Shown here: positions 27,076-34,848 of the stretch, piece after piece | Layout of the letters: every line of letters starts with the position of its first letter | Position numbering within the stretch: the stretch's first letter is position 1 | NCBI RefSeq assembly: GCF_051175565.1 | Contig: NZ_CP195105.1 | Location: forward strand, 992,001-1,056,000 | DNA from: Daejeonia sp002484105 | GTDB lineage: Bacteria > Bacteroidota > Bacteroidia > Flavobacteriales > Weeksellaceae | Direction of reading: 5' to 3' | Length of the DNA: 64,000 bases | Position numbers and translations under genes: made by a program | Notes under the pieces: model-generated | Told to the model about the DNA's origin: nothing | Seen by the model: only the letters and a program-made list of their open reading frames with translations | Database searches by the model: none

Positions 27076-27474
27076 TTACTGAATTTTAGAATTTACGGGA
27101 TTATTGTACTTTGGGTTAAATATTAATTTATATTCCAGACTGGTTCCTCCAAAATTAATCAACAAACCTAAAGGGAAATCATACGCAACCACATAATTTT
27201 TTGCTTGTGCAAGATGCACATCTTCTAACTTTATCAATGCTTTTAATTCTATTATAATCTTATTTTCTACCACAAAATCTGCTCTTCTCGTTCCTACTTC
27301 AAAATGGTCATAATAAATAATTTGTTCTTTTTCTCTTTCAAAATCCAATCCGGCACGTTTGAGTTCTATAGCCAAACAACGCTGATAAATAACTTCCTGA
27401 AAACCATTTCCCAACGTATTGTGCACCTTCATAGCACAACCAATTATTTGATAGGTGAATTCATTTTTTATCAT
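27076..27474 (-). CDS. GxxExxY protein, PD-(D/E)xK nuclease-fold, function unknown
   Basis: 132 residues. The family signature G-F-Q-E-V-I-Y is at 24-30, and a nuclease-like core has Asp66, Glu76 and Lys78 (RADFVVENKIIIELKA). The family is widespread but has no settled function; the catalytic-looking triad suggests DNA or RNA cleavage. The gene sits inside the type I operon between hsdS and hsdR, 16 bp before hsdR, on the same strand, and directly follows a block of short repeats. It may be a passenger that entered with those repeats or an accessory to the system; the sequence alone cannot decide. Confidence 0.85.
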   Translation of the reverse strand: MIKNEFTYQIIGCAMKVHNTLGNGFQEVIYQRCLAIELKRAGLDFEREKEQIIYYDHFEVGTRRADFVVENKIIIELKALIKLEDVHLAQAKNYVVAYDFPLGLLINFGGTSLEYKLIFNPKYNNPVNSKIQ

Positions 27475-27496
27475 TGCCTTTTTGTTTTAATTCATC

Positions 27497-27770
27497 TGAT
27501 TGTCTGAAGCAGGATGCTCAGAATTTTAGGATTCTTATTTCTAAATGTCTGAAGCAGGATTTACTGAATTTTAGGATTTTCAAGATTTTTATTTCTAATT
27601 GTCTGAAGCAGGATTCCCAGAATTTTAGGATTTTCAGGATTTTAATTCTGCTATTTCTAAATTCTATTAATTCTTTAATCCTGCAAATTCTGATTCTGAC
27701 AATTATTCTGCTCATTCTTTAATCCTGCAAATTCTGATTCTGACAATTATCCTGCAAATTCTGATTCCGA
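27497..27770. repeat. short interspersed repeat cluster between hsdS and the GxxExxY gene
   Basis: At least three copies of GTCTGAAGCAGGAT followed by a variable triplet and AGAATTTTAGGATT (about 27503, 27548, 27600), then copies in inverted sense, AATCCTGCAAATTCTGATTC (about 27679 and 27721, partly again at 27750). The last copies form the 3' end of hsdS and encode its tail (NQNLQDNCQNQNLQD). Spacing is irregular and there are no unique spacers, so this is not CRISPR. Confidence 0.75.
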
Positions 27771-28996
27771 CATTTAAACGTCAACAACTTTTCTCTATAA
27801 TACTCATACTGTTGTCGGCGTGCTTTTATCTCTGCAGGCAAACCGCTTTTGATATCATTTACCAAAGCATCAAATTTATCTAATATCGCTACAATGCGTT
27901 CTTGTTCTTCAAGTGCTGGAACTGGGATTAGAAAATTTGGTAAACTTCCACTTCTCAATCTCGTCACTTTTGCTCCTTGAGCATATTTCTTTTTAAATTC
28001 AAAAAATCTTTTTGTTTGAAATAAATACCCAATATATTTTGGATTTTGCTGATGACGATATGCTGATGAATCTCCACTTATACAAATTTCATCATCACCT
28101 AACCAAACTACTGCTTTGCAAACATCTTCAATATTTTCACTTACGCCTGCAATTATTAAATCTCCTTTTTTAGCCTTTCTTAATCTCAAAGCAAGACTTT
28201 CTGAAACAAACGATTTTGTTTTGGTTGCGTAAGTTCCATAATAAGTATAAATCTGTCCGTAATGAATACAACCAACTCCATTATCTCTAAAATCAGATTT
28301 TTGTAATCCAGTTCCTCTCACAAATTCACCAACTTCCCCCAAACTTTTCCATTCTACATTTTTATTTTCAAAAGAAAGCAATTGGTTTCGGTAGAAGTCG
28401 TATTGCGCGTTTCGCGCTTCCAGCTCCGCTTCCAGCTCCGCTTCCAGCTCCGCTTCCAGCGAAGTAAAACTGTCCAAAATTTTTACAATCTCTTCTTGGA
28501 TTTCTATGGGCGGAATTGGGATTACAATTTTTTTCATTAAAGCATTAGAACTCAAATTGGGTTGTGCTCCTCCTCCTGCAAGAATAAAAAGGTCGTTACT
28601 TTTTGTTAATAAAAAATGATAAAGGAAATCTTTATTTAAAAATTCTGGTATCGGCTCAAACTTTCCAACACGCTGATTTAAATAATATATTTTATCCGAA
28701 AAAATTCTACCTATCTTTCCTGTTGTAGCTCCAGACATAGCAACTAGAACATCTCCATTTCTAACTTCATAAAGTTTTAAATTCTCATTATAATCAATAA
28801 CATCAAAATAAACTAAATTTTTTAAGTCAACATTTCGGTTTTGAATATTTCCAATCCTCAATATTCCACTTCCTTTATTCTTAAATTTGCTACTCTTAAA
28901 CGCAAATCCATTTCTGAATTTACATACTTCTCCCAATTCTTTATATTCAACACCATCAGGACAAAGTTTTGCAATCAAATCATCTATTTTGCTCAT
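27719..28996 (-). CDS. hsdS: type I restriction specificity subunit
   Basis: 425 residues. Two target-recognition domains (about 15-160 and 215-370) each start with a KxLGEVxxF-type edge (YKELGEVCKF, WKSLGEVGEF) and are separated by conserved helical spacers. The first spacer ends IQEEIVKILDSF followed by the tandem (EAEL)3-EAR repeat and QYDFYRNQLLSF; the second is EEQERIVAILDKF to QYEYYREKLLTF. This is the EcoR124 arrangement, where TAEL copy number sets the distance between half-sites. The ATG overlaps the hsdM stop (ATGA), so translation is coupled. The last 15 residues are encoded by short repeats. Confidence 0.93.
   Translation of the reverse strand: MSKIDDLIAKLCPDGVEYKELGEVCKFRNGFAFKSSKFKNKGSGILRIGNIQNRNVDLKNLVYFDVIDYNENLKLYEVRNGDVLVAMSGATTGKIGRIFSDKIYYLNQRVGKFEPIPEFLNKDFLYHFLLTKSNDLFILAGGGAQPNLSSNALMKKIVIPIPPIEIQEEIVKILDSFTSLEAELEAELEAELEARNAQYDFYRNQLLSFENKNVEWKSLGEVGEFVRGTGLQKSDFRDNGVGCIHYGQIYTYYGTYATKTKSFVSESLALRLRKAKKGDLIIAGVSENIEDVCKAVVWLGDDEICISGDSSAYRHQQNPKYIGYLFQTKRFFEFKKKYAQGAKVTRLRSGSLPNFLIPVPALEEQERIVAILDKFDALVNDIKSGLPAEIKARRQQYEYYREKLLTFKCRNQNLQDNCQNQNLQD
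28417..28460 (-). repeat. 12-bp tandem repeat in hsdS central spacer
   Basis: CTTCCAGCTCCG (plus-strand reading) three times and a fourth partial copy of 8 bp, perfectly conserved. It encodes EAEL units. The repeat length is a multiple of three, so gain or loss of a copy keeps the frame and changes spacer length. Confidence 0.92.
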
Positions 28997-30554
28997 ATTG
29001 TTGTTCCTTCTAAATCGTTTACAATCGCATCTATTGCAATACGCAATTCGGCTTGTCTTGCGACAATTCCCGCAATTTTGGCATTCAGTGCTGCAATATC
29101 AATTGCTTCTCGTGTATTTTCTTGTTCTACATAACTGCTTACCGCAATATTGTAATCGTTTTCGGCAATATCAGCGTTAGGTACCAATTGGCAGAAATGC
29201 GCTTCATTTTTTCTTTCAACAAAGGCATTCAAAATGCGTTTTCGGTTGGTGTCGCTCAGTTTATTTTTGTTTCCACCCCGCACAAATTCCGCAGATGCAT
29301 CGATAAATAAAGTGGCGTTGTCTTTTTTACTTTTCTTCAAGACAATAATGCAAGTCGCAATCGTGGTTCCAAAAAATAAATCGGGTGGTAATTGGATAAC
29401 GGTGTCTACAAAATTATTGTCAATTAGGTATTTTCTGATTTTTTGTTCGGCTCCACCTCTGTACAAAACGCCGGGAAATTCTACAATCGCTGCCGTTCCG
29501 GAAGTTGCCAACCAGGACAGCATATGCATCGTAAACGCCAAATCTGCTTTGGATTTTGGGGCTAAAACACCTGCAGGAGAAAAACGGGGATCGTTAATCA
29601 GAAGTGGATTGGCATCTCCTTCCCATTTTATAGAATACGGCGGATTTGAAACTATCGCATCAAAAGGCTCATCGTCCCAATGTTTCGGATTTATCAAGGT
29701 ATCTCCGTGTGCAATATCAAATTTTTCAAAATTAATATCGTGCAAAAACATATTGATACGGCAAAGGTTGTAGGTCGTGATATTCACTTCCTGTCCATAA
29801 AAACCTTGCCTTACATTTTCTTTTCCTAAAACTTTGGCAAATTTCAAAAGCAAAGAACCAGAACCACAAGCAGGATCATATACTTTGTTGACTTCGGTTT
29901 TGCCAACAACGGTAATTTCCGCCAGAAGTTCAGAAACTTCTTGTGGCGTAAAGAATTCACCTCCCGATTTCCCTGCATTACTGGCGTACATCGTCATCAG
30001 AAATTCATAGGCATCACCAAAAGTATCAATGCTGTTTTCTTGGTAATCGCCTAATTTTAGACCACCAACAGCGTTGAGGATTTTTACCAAACGAGCATTT
30101 CGCTGTTCTACCGTTCCGCCCAATTTGTTGCTATTGACATCTACGTCATCAAAAAGCCCTTTCAGATCGTCTTCGCTTTCGCTGCCGTTTGCAGAAGCTT
30201 CAATGCTTTTGAAAATAGCGTGTAGATCAACGTTTAAATCTTTATTGTTTGCAGCATTTTTCTGCACATTTTGGAAAAGCTGACTTGGTAAATATAGAAA
30301 CCTTTTTCGTTAATGGTATCTTTTCTACCAAATTCGGCTTCTTCATCAGAAATTTCTGCATAGTCAAAATCAGGATTTCCGGCCTCTTTTTCTGCACTGT
30401 TGATGTGGTTGGTAAGGTTTTCGGAAATAAAACGGTAAAACAACATTCCCAAAACATAGGATTTGAAATCCCAACCATCCACACTTCCTCTTAAATCATT
30501 GGCAATTTGCCATATCGTGCGGTGCAACTCGTCACGTTCTTGTTCTTTAGTCAT
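28993..30554 (-). pseudogene. hsdM: type I methyltransferase subunit, apparent one-base frameshift
   Basis: The N-terminal part (30554 down to 30234, 106 residues before a stop) and the catalytic part (30267 down to 28993) lie in different frames. Adding one C in the TACCAAG context (30287-30288 on plus) joins them as Y-PSQLFQNVQKNAAN and gives 520 residues, the usual HsdM size. The N-part holds the helical HsdS-contact domain (RTIWQIANDLRGSVDGWDFK). The second part has SAM motif I (DPACGSGSLLLK) and motif IV (NPPY). It would methylate adenine in the target. The cause could be real mutation, reversible slippage in a short G run, or a sequencing error. Confidence 0.85.
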
Positions 30555-31078
30555 TTAATAGTTTATTCAATCTTTAAAGATAAAAAAAAGCAATGAATGA
30601 AAGCAAGTGAAACACATTGCAAATGTTGAAGGATTTGGAAGTAAGGTGTTAAGATTAATTTTTATACAGTAATTACCAATAAGATTAACAATTGATAGAA
30701 CTTGTTTGAATTTTATTGTATAGATATTTTGAGATGAATTTTATGTTTCATGTTTACAGTTTTAGCGGGCTACATCAAAAATGGGAAGTTGATTGTTTCG
30801 TTCCTCGCAAAGACACGCTATAAAAAGCATTAAAATTCAGCAAAGATGATTTTATGAGGCTGTAAAAAATACGGTAAAATTAACGCAGTACAAAAATGAT
30901 ACGGAGTTTTTGGAGTCCATAAAAAAGAAACGAACTTTCAATATAATTCAATATTGGTTTACCCCAATTTTCGGAGTCCATAAAAAAGTGGAAAATAGTA
31001 CCTATAAAAAAACGTTATTCTAATCAGAAAAATGTTAAAATTTCAAATGGTTTGCAAGATGTTTGTAAGGTTAAATAA
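30555..31078. other. intergenic region between hsdM and ssrA
   Basis: About 520 bp without genes. It holds a degenerate TIR-element copy (30698-30883) and a 16-bp direct repeat GGAGTCCATAAAAAAG at 30912-30927 and 30973-30988. Nothing resembling an integrase is present. Any promoter for hsdM would lie near 30560-30700, but I see no strong box. Confidence 0.6.
30698..30883 (+). repeat. degenerate TIR element (copy C)
   Basis: Same order of blocks as the 192-bp copies: GAACTTGTTTGAATTTTATT, TATTTTGAGATG, TTTTAGCGGGCTACATC, GCATTAAAATTCAGCAAAG and ACGGTAAAATTAA. The outer right TIR is lost, and a patch at about 30790-30825 has diverged or been replaced. It marks the right edge of the restriction-modification block. 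Confidence 0.7.
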
Positions 31079-31105
31079 AAAACCCCTGATAATCAGAGGT
31101 TTAAT
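31079..31105 (-). terminator. ssrA terminator
   Basis: On the minus strand, AACCTCTGATTATCAGGGGTT is followed by a T run (AAAAAACCCC on plus). It is almost the same hairpin as the one after tRNA-Gln(CUG). Confidence 0.85.
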
Positions 31106-31115
31106 GTTTAAAATG

Positions 31116-31512
31116 TGGAGCTGGAGGGATTCGAACCCTCGTCCAAACAGGCAATACATAAGTTTTCTACATGCTTAGTCTGCTGTTCATTTTCGTCGCA
31201 AAGCAGAGAGCAGACACCCAACTTTACGCTTATCTTCTAAGGTTTTCGTTTCCTGGTCGAAGCTCCCAAAAACTTATTTCCGCATTTCCTATGCCTCATA
31301 CCCGGACGTCGCAGAACAGAACTTCCGTGAGACATCTTGTTTCCTTACTGTACTTCGGGAAAAACGCTAATCTTACTAAGCTTCAGATTAAGCAGCAAGA
31401 GCATACTCTTCGTTGCCAGTTAAATTGTGCAGCAAGGGATTTAAGAGATCGCGCTGCGGTTCTCTGCATGCTTGCTTACCCATTGATCCTGCTGTCGAAA
31501 CCAGTCAGCCCC
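31116..31512 (-). ncRNA. ssrA: transfer-messenger RNA (tmRNA)
   Basis: About 397 nt on the minus strand. The 5' end GGGGCTG (complement of 31506-31512) pairs with the 3' acceptor strand CAGCTCC (complement of 31117-31123), and the T-arm GGGTTCGAATCCC is clear. The start has the usual GACTGGTTTCGACAGC. The tag reading frame (complement of 31388-31417) reads GNEEYALAA then TAA, with the degradation end ALAA. It rescues stalled ribosomes together with SmpB, which is not in this window. The CCA end is not encoded. An ORF called on the plus strand here is an artefact. Confidence 0.97.
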
Positions 31513-31528
31513 GGTCTGGATAAGGTGG

Positions 31529-31558
31529 CAAAGTTAATAAAAAATCATGGGCTGCAAA
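31529..31558 (-). promoter_or_regulatory. ssrA promoter
   Basis: On the minus strand, TTTG (complement of 31555-31558) and TAACTTTG (complement of 31529-31536) are 18 bp apart, 17 bp before the tmRNA 5' end. Good consensus match. Confidence 0.75.
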
Positions 31559-31603
31559 AAGTTTTGTGATGAGGGTTCATAGAAATTTTCTTTTTGGTAT
31601 TTA

Positions 31604-31795
31604 GAGCCTGTTTAAATTTTATTGCTAAAAATTTTTATAGGTATTTTGAGATGGATTTTTTGCTTCATATTTGCAGATTTAGCGGGCTAAATCAAAAATT
31701 GGAAGTAGAAAATACGCTCAAAAGAGCATTAAAATTTAGCAAAGATGATTTCCTGAGGCTATATAAAAAATTTCGGTAAAATTTTAAATAGACTC
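31604..31795 (+). mobile_element. 192-bp TIR element (MITE-like), copy A
   Basis: It starts GAGCCTGTTTAAATTTTA and ends TAAAATTTTAAATAGACTC, terminal inverted repeats of about 19 bp with a few mismatches. A central palindrome GATTTAGCGGGCTAAATC can fold as a hairpin. It is nearly identical to the copy at 40901-41092 and has the same length. The 61-residue ORF across it (31594-31779) is not convincing as a gene. A non-autonomous insertion sequence relative is the likeliest identity; no target duplication is obvious. Confidence 0.75.
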
Positions 31796-31859
31796 TGAGT
31801 ATCAGCAGGAAATTCCCTACCTTCATTCACTGACAAATCTATCTTTATTTCTTGCTTTG

Positions 31860-32099
31860 ATGAACAGGTTCCTTGAGGTGTTGATCATCGTTTTGGTCAA
31901 TGCTGTAGCACTTTTCCTCGTGGACGGATGCCGTTTTGGTATAGCCGGTGATCAGCTGTGGCCAGCAAACCTGTATAGCAGAATCATGCTTTTTTTTGTT
32001 GATATGGTCCTTTTTCTGGATATCGCCGTCATGATTTTTTATCTCGTTTTGCTGTGGCAGAAAGTCAGGGATCTGTTTTCCGGTAATATTTTTAAGTAA
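31860..32099 (+). CDS. small two-helix membrane protein, unknown
   Basis: 79 residues from the ATG at 31860 (the in-frame TTG at 31857 is an alternative). Two hydrophobic segments, about 5-20 (VLIIVLVNAVALFLV) and about 41-64 (IMLFFVDMVLFLDIAVMIFYLVLL), point to an inner-membrane protein. I recognise no family. It lies just after a TIR element and 100 bp before the enoyl-CoA-hydratase-like gene on the same strand. It may be a chance ORF; the charge and hydrophobicity pattern favour a real small gene. Confidence 0.45.
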   Translation: MNRFLEVLIIVLVNAVALFLVDGCRFGIAGDQLWPANLYSRIMLFFVDMVLFLDIAVMIFYLVLLWQKVRDLFSGNIFK

Positions 32100-32199
32100 G
32101 CAGAGACGGGGCAGACAGCATGGGGGATTTTGCTTTTTTCAGTCTCACTGTATTCATATTTATTTTGTTAAATTCGTGGCTTTACAAGTCTCAGCATTT

Positions 32200-32970
32200 A
32201 TGGAAGCATTTGTCAGAACAGAAATTCTCGGTGCAGTGGCCCACATTCATTTTGGAACTCCCAAAAGCAATTCCATGCCCGGATTCCTTTTGGAACAGCT
32301 GGCGGATCAGATTGTACAGGCAGGCCTTGACCGTTCCGTGAAGATTCTGCTGCTCTCGTCACACGGTGATCGTGCCTTCTGTGCGGGGGCAAGTTTTGAT
32401 GAACTTATTGCGCTCGGTAATCTTGTCGAGGCACAGGGGTTTTTCGGAGGTTTTGCAAAAGTACTCACTGCAATGAAGGACTGCGGCAAGATGGTCATTG
32501 TGCGTGTTCAGGGTAAAGTAACCGGCGGTGGCGTGGGGATTGCCTGTGCGGCAGACTACTGTTTTGCCACTCAGGATGCCGCTATGGCACTCACGGAAAT
32601 TAATCTCGGTATCGGTCCTTTTGTAATCGGTCCTTTTGTTGAAAGAAAAATTGGAAAATCCGACTTTATGGCTATGGCGCTGGACGCTTCTTTCCGTTCG
32701 GCGGAATGGGCAAAGGCACGCGGCATTTATCAGTTCGTTGGGAAGGATATAGATGAAATGGATAAAGAACTGGAAAAATTTGTCCTTAAACTTTCTTCAC
32801 AGAACAAAGATTCTCTTTCGCTCTTGAAAAAAATAGCGTGGGAAGGAACCGAAAATTTTGCACATATATTGCCGGATCGCATCCTGATGAGTGCGTCATT
32901 GGTTCTGGATCCTTCCGTTAAACAGAAAATCGGAGAAATGAAGAACAGACTGGGTAAAACAAAAGAATAA
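32200..32970 (+). CDS. enoyl-CoA hydratase/isomerase family protein
   Basis: 256 residues from the ATG at 32200 (a GTG at 32176 would add eight residues). Crotonase-fold marks: the first oxyanion-hole region DRAFCAGASFDEL and the second, VTGGGVGIACAADYCFAT. The first acidic position of crotonase is seen in ALTEINLGI (Glu), which fits a hydratase. The C-terminal helical trimerisation region is shortened and unlike the FadB type. Substrate is unknown: fatty acid, amino acid or phenylacetate breakdown are all possible, and no pathway gene is adjacent. Confidence 0.85.
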   Translation: MEAFVRTEILGAVAHIHFGTPKSNSMPGFLLEQLADQIVQAGLDRSVKILLLSSHGDRAFCAGASFDELIALGNLVEAQGFFGGFAKVLTAMKDCGKMVIVRVQGKVTGGGVGIACAADYCFATQDAAMALTEINLGIGPFVIGPFVERKIGKSDFMAMALDASFRSAEWAKARGIYQFVGKDIDEMDKELEKFVLKLSSQNKDSLSLLKKIAWEGTENFAHILPDRILMSASLVLDPSVKQKIGEMKNRLGKTKE

Positions 32971-33281
32971 CGCACAACCGAAGCATCCCTGCGGTATGGA
33001 TACGCCGCAGATCAAGTATGGATAATGCAGGGTTATGGTATACTTCTGGTATGGATGATGTACGGTAAGTGTATGAAAACCAACAAAACGGCATCTTCAA
33101 TGCCTTCAAGGCCGGATAAAGTTAATGATTTTATCTTATCTGAAAAAGATGTCGAAGAAAAAATCAGAATATCGCTGGAATTCGGGTTTTCAAACATTTT
33201 GCAATGGCAACATGGAACGGAAGGGCATGATAAATGTATTTGAAAGCCATATTTTTGGCAAAGAACCCTTAATTTTATCTT
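32971..33281. other. intergenic region before lipoprotein gene
   Basis: 311 bp. Short overlapping ORFs are present (for example 33025-33243) but without a convincing start, signal or family. A TATTTTTG box at 33250-33257 could drive the lipoprotein gene at 33282. Confidence 0.5.
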
Positions 33282-33821
33282 ATGAAAAAACTCTTATGGA
33301 TAGTTCCGCTGCTGGTGATTTCCTGCCAGAAAGAAAAACCTGTTGAAAAGAATGCCCAACAGGATTCCCTGTCTGCAGTGTTGGATTCTGCTCCTGCAAA
33401 AGCCGTAGATTCTGCAGCGGTCAGAGATTCTGTCATCAACAATGCGCCGGCTACGAAAAAGGTTCTGGCAAAAGGGGTAATGCGCGATACCGACAATGGC
33501 AGGATTGTCCGCGAGGCAGACGCTTCCGAACTTCCCTTTACGATAGGGGATGCCTTTACTGGCGATAATGAGCAGCTCATCCTGAAAATTCATCATTATC
33601 CCGGTTCAGAATTCAGTGCTTCTGTTACACCGGAAAACAAAATGATGAACATCCGAATTAATCAGATCAAGTCACCTGACGGCAGTTACGACGGGCCTTT
33701 CGGAAGAACGGTCAGTGGTTATTCGCTGCGGGGCAAAGGCTCCGAGGTATGGCTGATCATAGGCAAAAGCAATATGGCTTCCGGCGATGCAACGGGAAGT
33801 TTTAAGGTAACGGTGGAATAG
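33282..33821 (+). CDS. predicted lipoprotein, unknown
   Basis: 179 residues. The signal MKKLLWIVPLLVISC ends at Cys15. A low-complexity A/D/S/V-rich linker follows (about 16-65, with repeated DSA motifs), then a compact domain of about 110 residues (from LPFTIGDAFTG to the end) that looks all-beta. I know no family for it. It converges with dtd, whose stop is 5 bp away. Confidence 0.75.
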   Translation: MKKLLWIVPLLVISCQKEKPVEKNAQQDSLSAVLDSAPAKAVDSAAVRDSVINNAPATKKVLAKGVMRDTDNGRIVREADASELPFTIGDAFTGDNEQLILKIHHYPGSEFSASVTPENKMMNIRINQIKSPDGSYDGPFGRTVSGYSLRGKGSEVWLIIGKSNMASGDATGSFKVTVE

Positions 33822-33826
33822 CCGTG

Positions 33827-34276
33827 CTATATTTTTGTTTTTGAATCCATAACAATGGTGACGGGGCCGTCATTAAGTAAGGATACCTTCATGTCTGCTC
33901 CGAAAATGCCACTGGCGGTTTTAAGGCCGGATCTGGCAATTTCTTCTTTAAAATAGTCAAAGAGAGGGATGGCTTTGTCGGGTTTTGCAGCTCGGATAAA
34001 CGAAGGGCGGTTGCCTTTTCTGTAATCTGCAATAAGGGTAAACTGGCTGATGCACAATATCTCTCCCGAAATATCCTGAACGGAAAGATTGAGCTTGCCG
34101 TGCTGATCTCCGAATATTCTCAGGTTAAGAATCTTCTGCACCAGCCAGTCGGCATCTGTTTTTTCGTCATCTTCCTGTATGCCGACCAGCAGCATCAGTC
34201 CGTGGTTTATGGCGCCTACGGTCGCTCCGTCTACCTGAACATGGGCTTCAGAAACCCTTTGGATCACAGTTTTCAT
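33827..34276 (-). CDS. dtd: D-aminoacyl-tRNA deacylase
   Basis: 149 residues, full length for DTD. It hydrolyses D-aminoacyl-tRNA (and Gly-tRNA-Ala), keeping D-amino acids out of proteins. The start MKTVIQRVSEAHVQVDG, the SQFTL active-site motif (about 77-81) and the cross-subunit Gly-cisPro motif NDGPVT near the C-terminus are all present. It follows the Rieske-like lipoprotein gene on the same strand by 18 bp, so the two may be cotranscribed. Confidence 0.95.
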   Translation of the reverse strand: MKTVIQRVSEAHVQVDGATVGAINHGLMLLVGIQEDDEKTDADWLVQKILNLRIFGDQHGKLNLSVQDISGEILCISQFTLIADYRKGNRPSFIRAAKPDKAIPLFDYFKEEIARSGLKTASGIFGADMKVSLLNDGPVTIVMDSKTKI

Positions 34277-34294
34277 AAATTAATTTTCGGAAAA

Positions 34295-34747
34295 TCAGTT
34301 ATAGATGGTGAGTGTTTTAGAGGATGAATCATACGTGTACGAATAGGTTTTGGGTGCCACTTTGGATACGGCAGTGGGTTGTCCGGTAATCAGAATCCAC
34401 TCTGCATTGTCAGCCGGGCATACGATTTTGATATCGTCTACCACCTTCAGGGTGGTGTTTTCATCCGGACAGATATGCGGGGCGTTTCTGTCATATACTT
34501 TAAACCCGGATGATACTCTTACAACGATCAGCCCGCGTGTTCCGGCACCTTCCTGATCAATGTACATCCAGCTTCCTGTATTCTGCAGCATATAATATGC
34601 GGGAAGGTTAAGATTGAGGGTTACACTGATAGCTGAACTCGGAAAGCAGCTTACCGTCTCTTCGCGCTCTGCACAGGTCGTTAGTGTGCTTAACATACTG
34701 AAAACAAGAAATAAGGAAAATAAAGATGGAAGAATTCTTAGTTTCAT
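34295..34747 (-). CDS. predicted lipoprotein with possible Rieske-like fold
   Basis: 150 residues from MKLRILPS (start at 34747; the upstream in-frame codon would lack a proper signal). The lipoprotein signal ends TLTTC at Cys25. The C-terminal half has the spacing of a Rieske-type domain: KVYDRNAPHICP, then about 20 residues on VCPADNAEWILITGQP. However, the CxH...CxxH iron-sulfur ligands are incomplete (one Cys-Pro in each half, no proper histidine pair), so cluster binding is doubtful. Function unknown. It is divergent from greA, sharing the intergenic region. Confidence 0.6.
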   Translation of the reverse strand: MKLRILPSLFSLFLVFSMLSTLTTCAEREETVSCFPSSAISVTLNLNLPAYYMLQNTGSWMYIDQEGAGTRGLIVVRVSSGFKVYDRNAPHICPDENTTLKVVDDIKIVCPADNAEWILITGQPTAVSKVAPKTYSYTYDSSSKTLTIYN

Positions 34748-34762
34748 ATCAAATAAAAGTCT

Positions 34763-34770
34763 TATATTTG
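34763..34770 (+). promoter_or_regulatory. -7 box of greA
   Basis: TATATTTG matches TAnnTTTG. It lies 79 bp before the greA ATG and upstream of a terminator-like hairpin. Confidence 0.55.
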
Positions 34771-34797
34771 TGAAACGAAAATTAATTGTAAACATTG

Positions 34798-34825
34798 TCC
34801 GGCAAATGTCGGATTATTTTTTTAT
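34798..34825 (+). promoter_or_regulatory. terminator-like hairpin in the greA leader
   Basis: TCCGGC (34798-34803), loop AAAT, GTCGGA (34808-34813), then TTATTTTTTTAT. It lies between the putative greA promoter and the start codon, so it could attenuate greA or release a short leader RNA. Confidence 0.5.
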
Positions 34826-34848
34826 ACTAACGTTAAATACTGATTATT

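Noticed and set aside
27497..27770. possible CRISPR array
   Set aside because: Repeats are irregular, in both orientations, without unique spacers, and there are no cas genes.
31171..31569. 132-codon ORF on plus
   Set aside because: It lies antisense to ssrA; the conserved RNA structure and tag frame explain the sequence.
31594..31779. 61-codon ORF in TIR element copy A
   Set aside because: It overlaps the element end; other copies have stops or gaps in the same frame, so it is not a conserved gene.
32120..32341. ORF overlapping the start of the enoyl-CoA-hydratase-like gene
   Set aside because: It runs into the crotonase frame out of phase and lacks its own features.
33025..33243. 72-codon ORF before the lipoprotein gene
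   Set aside because: No plausible start context, composition is uneven and overlapping frames are equally open.
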